A stretch of 64,000 bases of DNA. Origin: Candidatus Zixiibacteriota bacterium. GTDB taxonomy: Bacteria > Zixibacteria > MSB-5A5 > GN15 > FEB-12. The notes below the pieces were generated by a model. It saw only the letters and a list, made by a program, of their open reading frames with translations. It was not told the origin of the DNA and did not search any database. Position numbers and translations under genes: made by a program. The stretch spans positions 496,001-560,000 of the forward strand of contig DAOSXA010000003.1 of the NCBI GenBank assembly GCA_035380245.1, read 5' to 3'. Positions 1-9,361 of this stretch are shown piece after piece. The first letter of the stretch is position 1; every line of letters starts with the position of its first letter.

Positions 1-660
1 CGTACCGCTTGCGACAACGTCGAACGCGGTATTGAAGATTACGAGAAGCTGCTCACCGGCAATCAGATTTTCCTTAACCGCACCAAGGGAATTGCCGTTA
101 TTTCAGCCGAAGACGCCATTGCCTGGTCACTTTCGGGACCGATGCTTCGCGGCAGCGGTGTTAAACGCGATGTCCGTAAGGATGACCCCTATTCCGGATA
201 TGAGAATTTCGATTTCGATGTTTGTCTCGGCAAGACCGGTGATGCCTTCGATCGGTACAAACTTCGTGTCGATGAAATGCGCCAGTCAATAAGAATCATC
301 CGTCAGGCGCTGGACGGCATACCCGAGGGGCCGTATCGTGCTCATGTTCCGGGAGTCGTTCTGCCACCTAAGGAAGATATTCTATACAAGATGGAATCGT
401 TGATATTCCATTTCAAGATCATTACCGAAGGTTTCAAGGCGCCGACCGGCTCGGTGTATCAGGGAATCGAGTCGCCCAAGGGTGAACTCGGATTCTATAT
501 TACCGGCGACGGTACGACCAAGGCGCGTCGCGTACGAGTGCGGCCACCCTGTTTTATCAATCTGGCTTGTCTGCCGGTCCTCTGTGAGGGAAGTCTGTTG
601 GCCGACGTCGTGTGTGCCGTTGGAACCATTGATATTGTGCTGGGAGAAGTTGACCGATGA
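1..660 (+). CDS. nuoD: NADH-quinone oxidoreductase subunit D, C-terminal part (start outside window)
   Basis: The frame is open from base 1 and ends in TGA at 658-660, giving the last 219 residues of the 49-kDa subunit of complex I. This subunit lies in the peripheral arm next to NuoB and helps form the quinone-binding site. The fragment carries the family's typical C-terminal half: ERGIEDYEKLLTGNQIFLNR near its beginning, a SLSGPMLRGSG stretch, SPKGELGFYI (the conserved PKGE segment), RVRPPCFINLACL, and the near-terminal GTIDIVLGEVDR. The stop overlaps the nuoE start (ATGA), as expected for a translationally coupled nuo operon. nuoA-C should lie just upstream of the window. Confidence 0.97.
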   Translation, partial: RTACDNVERGIEDYEKLLTGNQIFLNRTKGIAVISAEDAIAWSLSGPMLRGSGVKRDVRKDDPYSGYENFDFDVCLGKTGDAFDRYKLRVDEMRQSIRIIRQALDGIPEGPYRAHVPGVVLPPKEDILYKMESLIFHFKIITEGFKAPTGSVYQGIESPKGELGFYITGDGTTKARRVRVRPPCFINLACLPVLCEGSLLADVVCAVGTIDIVLGEVDR

Positions 661-1133
661 TTCTCACTGAAGAGTCAGTCGCCCGCATAAAGGAGAAGGC
701 CGCCCGGTATCCGTCGGCCAAGTCGGCGATTTTGCCGGCCATAACCGTGGCTTATCGTCAGGTCGGGCATCTCAATAACGAAATTTATCACGAGATCTCC
801 AAAATCATCGGCGTACCGTACGTTGAGATCGCCGAGGCCGCTACTTTCTATACGATGTTCCCCAAGGAGCCGGTCGGCAAGTACCTCATTCAGGTTTGCC
901 ACAATATCTCCTGCTCGTTGTTGGGCGCCGACGGTCTGATCAGTTACCTGGAGCAGAAACTCGGGATAAAGAAGGGGGAGACCACCTCCGACGGCCTGTT
1001 CACTTTGATCTCGGTCGAGTGTCTGGGATCCTGTGCAACGGCCCCGATGATGCAGATTAACCAGGATTACTATGAGAATCTGACCCGCGAAAAAGTGGAT
1101 CAGATATTGGAAGAGCTTAGGAGCAAGGCCTGA
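657..1133 (+). CDS. nuoE: NADH-quinone oxidoreductase subunit E (24-kDa, [2Fe-2S])
   Basis: 158 residues, the normal length. It has an N-terminal helical part and a thioredoxin-like domain whose four cysteines fit the NuoE [2Fe-2S] ligand pattern C-x4-C...C-x3-C: about C81 and C86 (CHNISC), then C122 and C126 (CLGSC). The protein belongs to the NADH-input module of complex I with NuoF and NuoG. The start overlaps the nuoD stop by four bases and the end overlaps nuoF (TGATG), so it is translationally coupled on both sides. A second, diverged NuoE-like protein occurs at 41175-41639; this one is clearly the complex I copy by its position. Confidence 0.97.
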   Translation: MILTEESVARIKEKAARYPSAKSAILPAITVAYRQVGHLNNEIYHEISKIIGVPYVEIAEAATFYTMFPKEPVGKYLIQVCHNISCSLLGADGLISYLEQKLGIKKGETTSDGLFTLISVECLGSCATAPMMQINQDYYENLTREKVDQILEELRSKA

Positions 1134-2467
1134 TGTTCTACTCACCCGTAAGAACCAATGCCGCAGAGGTTGCCAAGAGCGACCGGCTTCATCTCTTCAG
1201 ATATGTCGAAGATCCGGATCAGGTCAATATCGACACCTACGTCAAGCACGGCGGCTGGGCAATCTGGCCGAAGGTGCTGAAAGAGTGGAGCGCTGAAAAC
1301 GTTCAACTGGAGGTGAAGAATTCCGGATTGCGCGGTCGCGGCGGCGCCGGTTTCCCGACCGGAGTCAAATGGGGTTTTCTGCCCAAGGGGCTCAACAAAC
1401 CGGTTTACCTGTGTTGCAACGCCGATGAATCCGAACCCGGAACCTGTAAGGATCGTGTCATACTCGAACGTGACCCGCATGCTGTGATCGAAGGGATGTG
1501 CATTGCCGCTTATGCCATTGGCTGCCATCTCATGTTTATCTATATCCGCGGAGAGTTCGCTCATTGCGCCGATATGATCGAGAAAGCTCTGGGTGAAGCT
1601 TACAAGGCCGGGCATCTCGGTAAGAACATACACGGTAGTGGTTACGACCTTGACATGATCGTCCATACCGGCGGCGGTGCTTATATCTGTGGTGAGGAAA
1701 CGGCGCTTCTTAACTCGCTCGAAGGCGAGCGCGGGATGTCCCGAATAAAACCGCCGTTCCCGGCGGTGGAAGGTCTTTATTCTTGTCCGACCATCATAAA
1801 CAACGTTGAGTCGTTGACGGCCGTAACGCACATCATTCGCAACGGAGCCGCCTGGTACAAGCAGATGGGGACGGAGAAGTCCACGGGCTCGAAGATTTTC
1901 TCGCTCAGCGGGCATGTCAACAATCCCGGGAATTACGAGGTCGAACTCGGCTTTTCGCTCAAGAAGTTAATCTATGACCCGGAATACGGCGGCGGTATTC
2001 GAGGCGGCAAGAAGTTGAAGGGGGTGATCCCGGGCGGATCATCGACACCTTTCCTGACGGCCGAGACATTCGATATCAACCTTGACTATGAATCACTCGC
2101 CGCGGCCGGCTCGATGCTCGGTTCCGGGGCGGTGATTGTATTTAACGAAGACACCTGTATTGTCTGGGTGATCAAAAAGCTGATCCATTTCTATCGTCAC
2201 GAATCCTGCGGCAAGTGTACGCCTTGTCGTGAAGGCACCGGCTGGCTCGAACAGATCATCAATCGAATCGAAGCCGGTAAAGGTCAACCGGGTGATGTGG
2301 AATTGATCGAAGAAATTTGTGGCAATATCCTGGGTCGGACGGTTTGTCCGCTGGGTGATGCGGCGGTAATGCCGGTTCTGTCGGCCATCAAGAACTGGCG
2401 CGATGAATGGCAGTACCATATTGACAACAAGAAATGCCTGGTGAAGACGGAGTTCCCTTTTAACTAG
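1133..2467 (+). CDS. nuoF: NADH-quinone oxidoreductase subunit F (NADH/FMN-binding)
   Basis: 444 residues. It binds NADH and FMN and passes electrons to cluster N3. Visible motifs are the glycine-rich GRGGAGFPTG near residue 67, the CNADESEPGTCKDR flavin/NADH segment, a middle SLBB-like region, and the [4Fe-4S] motif SCGKCTPCREGT near residue 357 with the fourth cysteine in TVCPLGD near 404. The start at the ATG overlapping the nuoE stop has a GGAG about 9 bases upstream. The length is ordinary; there is no added N-terminal thioredoxin domain or C-terminal ferredoxin domain, unlike the paralogue at 39317-41173. Confidence 0.97.
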   Translation: MFYSPVRTNAAEVAKSDRLHLFRYVEDPDQVNIDTYVKHGGWAIWPKVLKEWSAENVQLEVKNSGLRGRGGAGFPTGVKWGFLPKGLNKPVYLCCNADESEPGTCKDRVILERDPHAVIEGMCIAAYAIGCHLMFIYIRGEFAHCADMIEKALGEAYKAGHLGKNIHGSGYDLDMIVHTGGGAYICGEETALLNSLEGERGMSRIKPPFPAVEGLYSCPTIINNVESLTAVTHIIRNGAAWYKQMGTEKSTGSKIFSLSGHVNNPGNYEVELGFSLKKLIYDPEYGGGIRGGKKLKGVIPGGSSTPFLTAETFDINLDYESLAAAGSMLGSGAVIVFNEDTCIVWVIKKLIHFYRHESCGKCTPCREGTGWLEQIINRIEAGKGQPGDVELIEEICGNILGRTVCPLGDAAVMPVLSAIKNWRDEWQYHIDNKKCLVKTEFPFN

Positions 2468-2475
2468 ACGAAGCC

Positions 2476-5034
2476 ATGGCGGAAGAGACGAAAAAAGATA
2501 CAGCGGCAGTACCCACTGTCACATTGACGATCGATGACCGCACGGTAACGGTCCCCAAGGGGACAACCGTACTGGAAGCGGCGCGCGGTGTGGGAATACA
2601 TATCCCCACATTTTGCTGGCATCCCAAGCTGAAGCCGGCCGGGTCCTGTCGTATGTGCTATGTTGAAATCGAGAAATGGCCGAAGCTGGCTGTTTCCTGT
2701 GCTACTGATGCGACCGACGGGATGGTGGTGCACACGAATTCGGATCTGGTTCTCAGAGGACGTCGAGCCGTGCTCGAATTCCTCCTGACGAATCACCCGC
2801 TGGACTGTCCCACGTGTGATAAGGGGGGAGAATGCGAACTGCAAAATCTCACCTTTGCCCACGGTATCGATACCAGCCGGTTTGAGTTCACTAAATACCG
2901 CTTTGTCGATGAGGGGATGTCGACCACGTTCGACGACCTCAAAATCGGACCGGAAATAGTGCTCAATCGGAACCGTTGTATCTTGTGCTACAGATGTGTT
3001 CGCGCCAACAAGCAGGCGTTCGGAGAATACGACCTGGGTGTTTATGAGCGCGGTAATATGGCTCAGATCAATGCCGCTCCCGGTGAGCAGGTCGATAATC
3101 CTTTTTCCGGCAACCTGCCCGAGATTTGTCCGGTTGGGGCTTTGACCAACAGTGACTGGCGCTACAAAATCAGGGTTTGGCTGACCAAGACTTCACCCTC
3201 GATCTGCAATTTCACCAGCAGCGGCTCGAACACGCTCTTCTATAAAGATCAACACAAGAATCACATATATCGTACGACATCGCGGCGCAACGACGACATC
3301 GATGACGGCTGGATAGCCGACGTAACTCGTTATGGCTATCAGATCATCACTTCTCCGGACCGCTTAAAACAGCCGCTGATCAGACGGGACGGCAAGCAGG
3401 TCCCGGCCTCATGGGATGAGGCGATCAGCCTTATTGCACAACGTTTTGTTGAGATAAAGGAGCGCAAGGGAGCGGTATGTATCGCCGGACTGGCAGCTCC
3501 GAACCTGGATAACAAGGCGTTGTATTCTTTTAACAAGTTCTTCCGGAAAATCCTTGGTTCGAACAACATCGATTTCAGACAAGACTATCGGTGGTTGCCG
3601 GAGGAGCCTGATTCGGTATTCAGCAAACTCTGCAATCAACCGTTTAAAATCGCCGATATTGATACCTCAGATGTTATAGTTTGTTTCGCGACCGATTTGA
3701 TTCGCGAGCATCCGAATGAATATCTGCGTGTCCGCAAGGCGCGGAATTTCCACAAACCGCGCATTTACTCGCTCAATCCGTATGCCGTCAAGGCGGCTGA
3801 TGTCGCCGATCTGGAATTGGTTTATCGGATCGGACAGGACGAAGCGGCTCTGGCCGGAATTGGTCTGGCGGCGATCGAACAATCCCTGGCTGATCCCGGC
3901 AAGGCCGGTCAGTTTAAGGAGTCTTGCGGTTATGGCTCTCTTGCCGAGGCTGCTCAGGCTGCCGGTCTCGAACCTGATGAGTTGAAAGTTGTTGCGCGCG
4001 CCCTTGCCGAGGGTCGCAAAATTACTTTCATGATCGGTGAATTGGCCGCTCGCTCGAAAGCACGCGAAATTATCGGTGCTGCGGTCTCTAATCTAAATCT
4101 GCTGATGAGCCTGAGTGAGCGCGGACAATTAGCCGTTTTAGCTCGCTATGCCAATTCGCGTGGAGCCGAAATGCTGGGAGTGGTTCCCAATCCGCCCGAA
4201 GCACTCAAAGCGAAGTTAACCGAGCTTTGGGGGAGTTATCCCGAATCGGCGGCGCACAATACCGATGCTATGCTCAATCTGATGAAGAAGGAAGAGATTG
4301 ACGCTTGCCTGATCGTGGGCGGCAATCCGATGTCCATATATCCTGACAAGGAGTTCACTCGGGAAGGTCTCGAGAAACTGGATTTCCTGGTTGTAGCCGA
4401 CATGTTCGAGACGGAGACGACCGAATTGGCCGATGTCGTATTGCCGCTGGGCAGTTGGGCTGAGGTCGAGGGTGATTTCATCAATCTTGAAGGCGTCAAA
4501 CAGACCGCCTCAAAAGCCTTGAATCCGGTGGAACAATCCAAATCGGCGGAAGAACTAATCCGCCTTATCGCTCAGGCGATGGATGAGTCCGCACTGGGAG
4601 AAGAAGCGATTCTGACCGATGAGATTGCTCAGGCACTGGCGGTTTATAAGCCTTCCGTTTTGCCGGACAAGATGATCAAGGTGACACCCGAATCGGAAGA
4701 GGTTTCGGCGGAGTATCCGCATCCGGTTCTGATTTGCGACGATCCTCATCATTGCGGATATGTGACCGAAAAAGCTCCCTCGCTGGTCAATTTTGCCGGT
4801 GAGGCTTATGTCGAGTTGTCACAGGAAATGGCCGATCGGTACGGTCTGGAAAACGGTACTTCCGTTCGGTTGGTATCGCCGACCGGTAAAGTGATACTCC
4901 CGGTCAAAATATCCGAGCATGTTGAGAACGATGTCCTGCTGTTGCCGCGTAACTTCTCGGCGGTTGCAGTGACATCACTGTTGCTTCGCAAGCTGCGAGT
5001 GGACCGAGTCAACCTAAGTAAAGTGGATGAATGA
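2476..5034 (+). CDS. nuoG: NADH-quinone oxidoreductase subunit G (75-kDa iron-sulfur subunit)
   Basis: 852 residues. The N-terminal ferredoxin fold carries the [2Fe-2S] ligands (CWHPK...GSCRMC, then a later Cys in SCATDA). The His-Cys [4Fe-4S] motif NHPLDCPTCDKGGEC follows, then a two-cluster segment (CILCYRC, later EICPVGAL). The remainder is a molybdopterin-oxidoreductase-like body without any visible molybdenum ligand role, as in other NuoG proteins. It carries electrons from NuoF/NuoE towards NuoI in the peripheral arm. It starts eight bases after nuoF and its end overlaps nuoH by 8 bp. Confidence 0.96.
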   Translation: MAEETKKDTAAVPTVTLTIDDRTVTVPKGTTVLEAARGVGIHIPTFCWHPKLKPAGSCRMCYVEIEKWPKLAVSCATDATDGMVVHTNSDLVLRGRRAVLEFLLTNHPLDCPTCDKGGECELQNLTFAHGIDTSRFEFTKYRFVDEGMSTTFDDLKIGPEIVLNRNRCILCYRCVRANKQAFGEYDLGVYERGNMAQINAAPGEQVDNPFSGNLPEICPVGALTNSDWRYKIRVWLTKTSPSICNFTSSGSNTLFYKDQHKNHIYRTTSRRNDDIDDGWIADVTRYGYQIITSPDRLKQPLIRRDGKQVPASWDEAISLIAQRFVEIKERKGAVCIAGLAAPNLDNKALYSFNKFFRKILGSNNIDFRQDYRWLPEEPDSVFSKLCNQPFKIADIDTSDVIVCFATDLIREHPNEYLRVRKARNFHKPRIYSLNPYAVKAADVADLELVYRIGQDEAALAGIGLAAIEQSLADPGKAGQFKESCGYGSLAEAAQAAGLEPDELKVVARALAEGRKITFMIGELAARSKAREIIGAAVSNLNLLMSLSERGQLAVLARYANSRGAEMLGVVPNPPEALKAKLTELWGSYPESAAHNTDAMLNLMKKEEIDACLIVGGNPMSIYPDKEFTREGLEKLDFLVVADMFETETTELADVVLPLGSWAEVEGDFINLEGVKQTASKALNPVEQSKSAEELIRLIAQAMDESALGEEAILTDEIAQALAVYKPSVLPDKMIKVTPESEEVSAEYPHPVLICDDPHHCGYVTEKAPSLVNFAGEAYVELSQEMADRYGLENGTSVRLVSPTGKVILPVKISEHVENDVLLLPRNFSAVAVTSLLLRKLRVDRVNLSKVDE

Positions 5035-6022
5035 CGGCATGTGGGAAACCATCATCATAGCATCGATTAAAATAATCGCGGTCCTGATTGTCGTTCTGAC
5101 CGGATGCGCTTATGCGACGTTGTTCGAACGCCGTCTGCTGGCTCGCATGCAGCATCGTATGGGGCCGACCTGGGCAGGTCCCAGTGGTATCCTGCAGCCG
5201 ATTGCCGATGCCGTGAAGCTGATTTTTAAGGAAGATATCTCTCCGGACAATGTCGAAAAGTGGACCTATACGCTGGCCCCGGTAATTTCGTTTATCCCGG
5301 CCTTTCTCACCTTCGCCGTTGTTCCGTTTTCGAGTGATATGACCTTTTTCGGATACGAAGTCACCGGTGTGATTTCGGATCTTAATATCGGTATCCTTTG
5401 GGTATTCGCCGTAACTTCGCTGGGAGTGTACGGTATCGTTCTGGCTGGTTGGTCGTCGGGATCGAAGTATTCTCTGCTTGGCGGAATCCGTTCTTCGGCC
5501 CAGATGATTTCTTACGAGGTCGGCTACGGATTGTCGATCATCGGAGTGCTGTTGATTGCCAACACGCTTTCGATGAGAGAACTGGTCGATCAGCAGGCTT
5601 CTTTCTTCGATTGGTTCATCTTCCGGCAACCGCTCGGTTTCCTGCTCTTTTTGACATGTGCCATTGCCGAGACCAACCGTCTTCCGTTCGATTTGCCCGA
5701 AGCGGAAGCAGAATTGGTGGCCGGTTACCATACGGAATACTCTTCGATGAAGTTCGCGATGTTCTTTATCGGTGAATATGCCTCGATGATTGCCGTATCC
5801 TCGGTTGCGGCGACCATATTCCTCGGCGGCTGGCACGGACCGTTTTTGCCGCCGGTTATCTGGTTCCTGATCAAAGTTTTGATCTTCATGACTATCTATG
5901 TCTGGTTACGCGGCACTTTCCCGCGTTTCCGCTATGACCAATTGATGAACTTCGGCTGGAAAATAATTTTCCCGCTGGCGTTGGCGAACACGCTTATAAC
6001 GGCAGCCGTGGTGATGCTGTAG
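5027..6022 (+). CDS. nuoH: NADH-quinone oxidoreductase subunit H (membrane, quinone site)
   Basis: 331 residues with about eight membrane helices. The conserved motifs of this subunit are present: the first-loop ERRLLARMQHRMGPTWAGP and the acidic quinone-chamber loop AETNRLPFDLPEAEAELVAG, followed by a YSSMKFAMFFIGEY segment. It joins the peripheral arm to the proton-pumping arm. The start used overlaps nuoG by 8 bases; an in-frame ATG at 5039 (MWETIII) is an equally possible start, and neither has a strong ribosome site. Confidence 0.96.
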   Translation: MNDGMWETIIIASIKIIAVLIVVLTGCAYATLFERRLLARMQHRMGPTWAGPSGILQPIADAVKLIFKEDISPDNVEKWTYTLAPVISFIPAFLTFAVVPFSSDMTFFGYEVTGVISDLNIGILWVFAVTSLGVYGIVLAGWSSGSKYSLLGGIRSSAQMISYEVGYGLSIIGVLLIANTLSMRELVDQQASFFDWFIFRQPLGFLLFLTCAIAETNRLPFDLPEAEAELVAGYHTEYSSMKFAMFFIGEYASMIAVSSVAATIFLGGWHGPFLPPVIWFLIKVLIFMTIYVWLRGTFPRFRYDQLMNFGWKIIFPLALANTLITAAVVML

Positions 6023-6038
6023 ATCGATAGGTTGTTTT

Positions 6039-6545
6039 ATGAAGTCGTTATTACAAGCGCTGAAACATGTGTTTTTCGACATGCCGATAGGGCTGTGGAC
6101 CACTTTCAAACACGTGTTCAAAAAACCGCTGACCCTGGATTACCCGCGCAAGAAGAAGCCGATGTCTCCGCGCTATCGCGGACGTCACTACCTCGAGCGC
6201 TATGACGATGGCACCGAGCGCTGTGTCTGTTGCGGTTTATGCGCCGCGGCCTGTCCCGCTGATGCCATTTATATGGAGCCTAAGGAAAACGAAAAAGGTG
6301 AACGCGGCGCCAAGGTTTACGAGATAAACCTGCTGCGTTGCATTTTCTGCGGTTTCTGTGAAGAGGCCTGTCCCGAGGAAGCGATATTCCTCGGCCAGGA
6401 ATATGAGTTCGCGGGTGATAATCGCAATTCATTCCTCTGGACGAAAGAAGACATGCTGGTGCCGCATCCGCGTAAGGATAATCCGCTCAAGCGGATTTAT
6501 CGTCGGGTGCGCAAGGTGTATGGAGTAACGGACAAGCCCAAATGA
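6039..6545 (+). CDS. nuoI: NADH-quinone oxidoreductase subunit I (two [4Fe-4S] clusters)
   Basis: 168 residues. It has an amphipathic N-terminus for membrane association and two classical ferredoxin motifs, CVCCGLCAAACP and CIFCGFCEEACP, which hold the clusters that relay electrons towards NuoB. The C-terminal tail is basic. The gene sits 16 bases after nuoH and overlaps nuoJ by four bases (ATGATG), consistent with coupled translation in the nuo operon. Confidence 0.96.
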   Translation: MKSLLQALKHVFFDMPIGLWTTFKHVFKKPLTLDYPRKKKPMSPRYRGRHYLERYDDGTERCVCCGLCAAACPADAIYMEPKENEKGERGAKVYEINLLRCIFCGFCEEACPEEAIFLGQEYEFAGDNRNSFLWTKEDMLVPHPRKDNPLKRIYRRVRKVYGVTDKPK

Positions 6546-7102
6546 TGCTCGATACGGTCATATTTGTGTTCTCCGCCATAGTCGCGGTGTTCGGTGCGGT
6601 CATGATGATCGGCCAGCGCAATCCGGTGGCCTCAGTGCTGTATCTGATCGTTTCGATCGTGGCACAGGCGGTTCTCTATGTTCAGCTCGGGGCTCTTTTT
6701 CTGAGCGCGGTGCTGATCATTGTGTATGCCGGGGCCATTCTCGTGCTGTTTCTGTTCGTCATTATGTTGCTGAATTTACGAAGCAGTGAGGATCTCGGTG
6801 AGGGTTCCACGGTCCTGAGTAAAGCTACCAAATATGTCGTCTCGGTGTTGTTCGTAATTGAGATGGCTATGGTAGTCAGGTCCGGATTATTCGCTAAAGC
6901 CGGACCGATCGGCATCATGCCCGAGCCTTCGACGCATTTCGGAGCGGTCGATACCGTGGCCGAGTTGCTTTATTCCAAATACCTGTATCCGTTCGAGCTT
7001 ACTTCGATTCTGCTTCTGGCAGCAATCGTAGGAGCTGTCGTAATTGCCCGGCGTCATCGGCCCGAAGACCCGAGCCTCGAAGAAGAGAAGGGACAAGAAT
7101 AA
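6542..7102 (+). CDS. nuoJ: NADH-quinone oxidoreductase subunit J
   Basis: 186 residues, five predicted membrane helices. The helix carrying YVQLGALFLSAVLIIVYAGA matches the conserved TM3 pi-bulge region of NuoJ/ND6, which takes part in coupling quinone chemistry to proton movement. The C-terminus is charged (RRHRPEDPSLEEEKGQE). It overlaps nuoI and ends one base before nuoK. Confidence 0.95.
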   Translation: MMLDTVIFVFSAIVAVFGAVMMIGQRNPVASVLYLIVSIVAQAVLYVQLGALFLSAVLIIVYAGAILVLFLFVIMLLNLRSSEDLGEGSTVLSKATKYVVSVLFVIEMAMVVRSGLFAKAGPIGIMPEPSTHFGAVDTVAELLYSKYLYPFELTSILLLAAIVGAVVIARRHRPEDPSLEEEKGQE

Positions 7103-7103
7103 G

Positions 7104-7406
7104 ATGTTGACCATTCCCGCCTTCTTGATGGTAGCGGTCGTATTGTTCGCGATCGGGATAGTCGGTGTAATGATCTCCCGCAATATAATCGTGATGTTCA
7201 TGTCGGTAGAGCTAATGCTCAATGCCGCCAACCTGGCCCTTATTGCTTTCTCACGCGCCCTGAATCTGACCGACGGCCATGCCTTCGTGTTCCTTGTGCT
7301 CGCGGTAGCGGCCGCTGAGGTAGCGGTTGGGCTGGCTTTGGTTATCACGATTTACCGTAACCGCGAAACGATCAATATCGATCGTTACGATTTGCTCAAA
7401 TGGTGA
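7104..7406 (+). CDS. nuoK: NADH-quinone oxidoreductase subunit K
   Basis: 100 residues, the family's usual size, with three membrane helices. The middle helix carries the conserved glutamates of the antiporter-like channel (MFMSVELMLNAANL and AAAEVAVGLA). An upstream in-frame ATG inside nuoJ would add 20 mostly basic residues. The ATG at 7104 is preferred because it starts with the standard MLTIPAFLMV and follows the nuoJ stop by one base with AAGG-rich sequence upstream. Confidence 0.95.
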   Translation: MLTIPAFLMVAVVLFAIGIVGVMISRNIIVMFMSVELMLNAANLALIAFSRALNLTDGHAFVFLVLAVAAAEVAVGLALVITIYRNRETINIDRYDLLKW

Positions 7407-7420
7407 GGAGCTGAGAGGAT

Positions 7421-9361
7421 ATGTCCGAATACCTGTTTCTGGTTCCGCTCTTCCCGCTGATCGGGTTTCTGATCAACGGACTGCTGTTGGGGCGTTTGCC
7501 CCGGCCGGTGGTTTCGTTCATTGCCTGTACCTCGATCGGTTTGTCGTTCGTGCTGTCGCTGTTGCTGTTCTTCGAGCTGAAGAGCCTTCCTGTAGACGGC
7601 CGGATTATCGAGCAAACGCTGTTTACCTGGATTTCATCCGGTTCGTTCCACGTTAACGTTGCTTTTCTGCTGGATCCTCTCTCAGCGGTCATGATCCTGG
7701 TGGTGAGCGGAGTCGGTTTTCTGATTCATATATATTCGACCGGTTACATGCACCATGATCCCTGCTTCGGTCGTTATTTCGCTTATCTCAACCTGTTCGC
7801 CTTTGCCATGCTGACGCTCGTTTTGGCGAATAACTACCTCTTCATGTTCGTCGGCTGGGAAGGCGTGGGATTGTGTTCTTACCTCCTGATCGGTTTCTGG
7901 TACCATAAGCAGTCCGCCTCCGATGCCGGTAAGAAGGCTTTCCTGGTCAATCGAATCGGCGACTTCGGTTTCCTGGTCGGCATGTTCATTATTTTCTGGC
8001 AGGTCGGCTCACTCGATTTCAAGACTGTTATGGCATCGGCGCCGGCAGTGTTCGTTGCCGGAGGCACCTTGATTACGGCTGCCTGTATGTTGATGTTCCT
8101 GGGCGCCACCGGTAAATCGGCACAGATACCTCTTTATATCTGGTTGCCGGATGCCATGGAGGGTCCGACTCCGGTGTCGGCGTTGATCCACGCCGCCACA
8201 ATGGTTACCGCCGGTGTCTATATGATAGCCCGATCCAATGTCCTCTATATGATGGCTCCCGACGCTCTCATGCTGGTGGCAATCATCGGCGCCGCAACGG
8301 CGATTTTCGCGGCTACGATCGGACTCGCTCAAAACGATATCAAACGCGTGCTGGCCTATTCGACGGTCAGCCAGCTTGGTTATATGTTCCTTGCTTGTGG
8401 TGTGGCCGCTTTCACGGCCGGTATTTTCCACCTGATGACCCATGCTTTCTTCAAGGCGCTCTTGTTCCTGGCCGCCGGTTCGGTGATCCATGCCATGTCG
8501 GATGAACAGGATATGCGCAAGATGGGCGGTTTGAAGAAATACCTCCCGATTACCTACGGGACAATGCTCGCAGCGACTCTGGCGATTTCCGGAATTCCCG
8601 GTTTGTCGGGATTCTTCTCGAAGGATGAGATTCTCTGGAAGTCGTTCTCATCGCATCACGGGCACTGGTTGCTGTGGGTAGTTGGATTCGTGACCGCCGG
8701 TCTGACAGCCTTCTATATGTTCCGTCTGATTTACCTCACCTTCCACGGTAAGGAACGGATGGATAACCATACCCGTGAACACATTCACGAGTCACCCAAG
8801 TCGATGACCATTCCGCTCATTGCCCTGGCAGTGCTTTCGGTAATCGGCGGTTTTGTGGGCGTCCCGCACATATTCTTCGGCGCTACCAACTATTTCGAGA
8901 ATTGGCTCGAACCGGTCATGTCCGGTCCGTCACAACAGGCGGCCGTACATGCCCTGGCCTCGGCCGGGGGAGACACCGGGATGGAAGTAACGTTGATGAC
9001 GGCAACGGTGATTCTGGTGTTGCTTGCCATCTTCGTGGCGCGGTTGTTCTACAAGCAAAAGCCGGAACTGGCAACACAATGGCAACAGAAGTTGTCCGGT
9101 GTGCATCGGGTGTTGCTTAACAAGTATTATGTAGATGAGCTGTACGGTGCCGCAGTGGTAAAGCCCTTGATCGGTTTTTCAAAATTCCTCTGGCATGTGT
9201 TCGATGAAAGTATCATCGATGGCCTGATCAACGGCCTTGCTTCGGTTTACAGCGAGATGTCGCAAAGACTTCGTCACTGTCAGACCGGTCGAGTGCGCAC
9301 CTACGCAACGGTATTTGTCATCGGAGTTGTGGCCCTGGTGGCCTACCTGCTGTTAGGATAG
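7421..9361 (+). CDS. nuoL: NADH-quinone oxidoreductase subunit L (antiporter-like proton pump)
   Basis: 646 residues, many membrane helices. Family motifs include MFVGWEGVGLCSYLLIGFWY with the key Glu in TM5, the lysine-bearing LGATGKSAQIPLYIWLPDAM, the HAATMVTAGVYMI segment and the HAFFKALLFLAAGS helix. The long C-terminal region with the lateral helix and final membrane anchor is present. It is the distal proton-pumping subunit of complex I. The stop TAG is immediately followed by the nuoM ATG. Confidence 0.97.
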   Translation: MSEYLFLVPLFPLIGFLINGLLLGRLPRPVVSFIACTSIGLSFVLSLLLFFELKSLPVDGRIIEQTLFTWISSGSFHVNVAFLLDPLSAVMILVVSGVGFLIHIYSTGYMHHDPCFGRYFAYLNLFAFAMLTLVLANNYLFMFVGWEGVGLCSYLLIGFWYHKQSASDAGKKAFLVNRIGDFGFLVGMFIIFWQVGSLDFKTVMASAPAVFVAGGTLITAACMLMFLGATGKSAQIPLYIWLPDAMEGPTPVSALIHAATMVTAGVYMIARSNVLYMMAPDALMLVAIIGAATAIFAATIGLAQNDIKRVLAYSTVSQLGYMFLACGVAAFTAGIFHLMTHAFFKALLFLAAGSVIHAMSDEQDMRKMGGLKKYLPITYGTMLAATLAISGIPGLSGFFSKDEILWKSFSSHHGHWLLWVVGFVTAGLTAFYMFRLIYLTFHGKERMDNHTREHIHESPKSMTIPLIALAVLSVIGGFVGVPHIFFGATNYFENWLEPVMSGPSQQAAVHALASAGGDTGMEVTLMTATVILVLLAIFVARLFYKQKPELATQWQQKLSGVHRVLLNKYYVDELYGAAVVKPLIGFSKFLWHVFDESIIDGLINGLASVYSEMSQRLRHCQTGRVRTYATVFVIGVVALVAYLLLG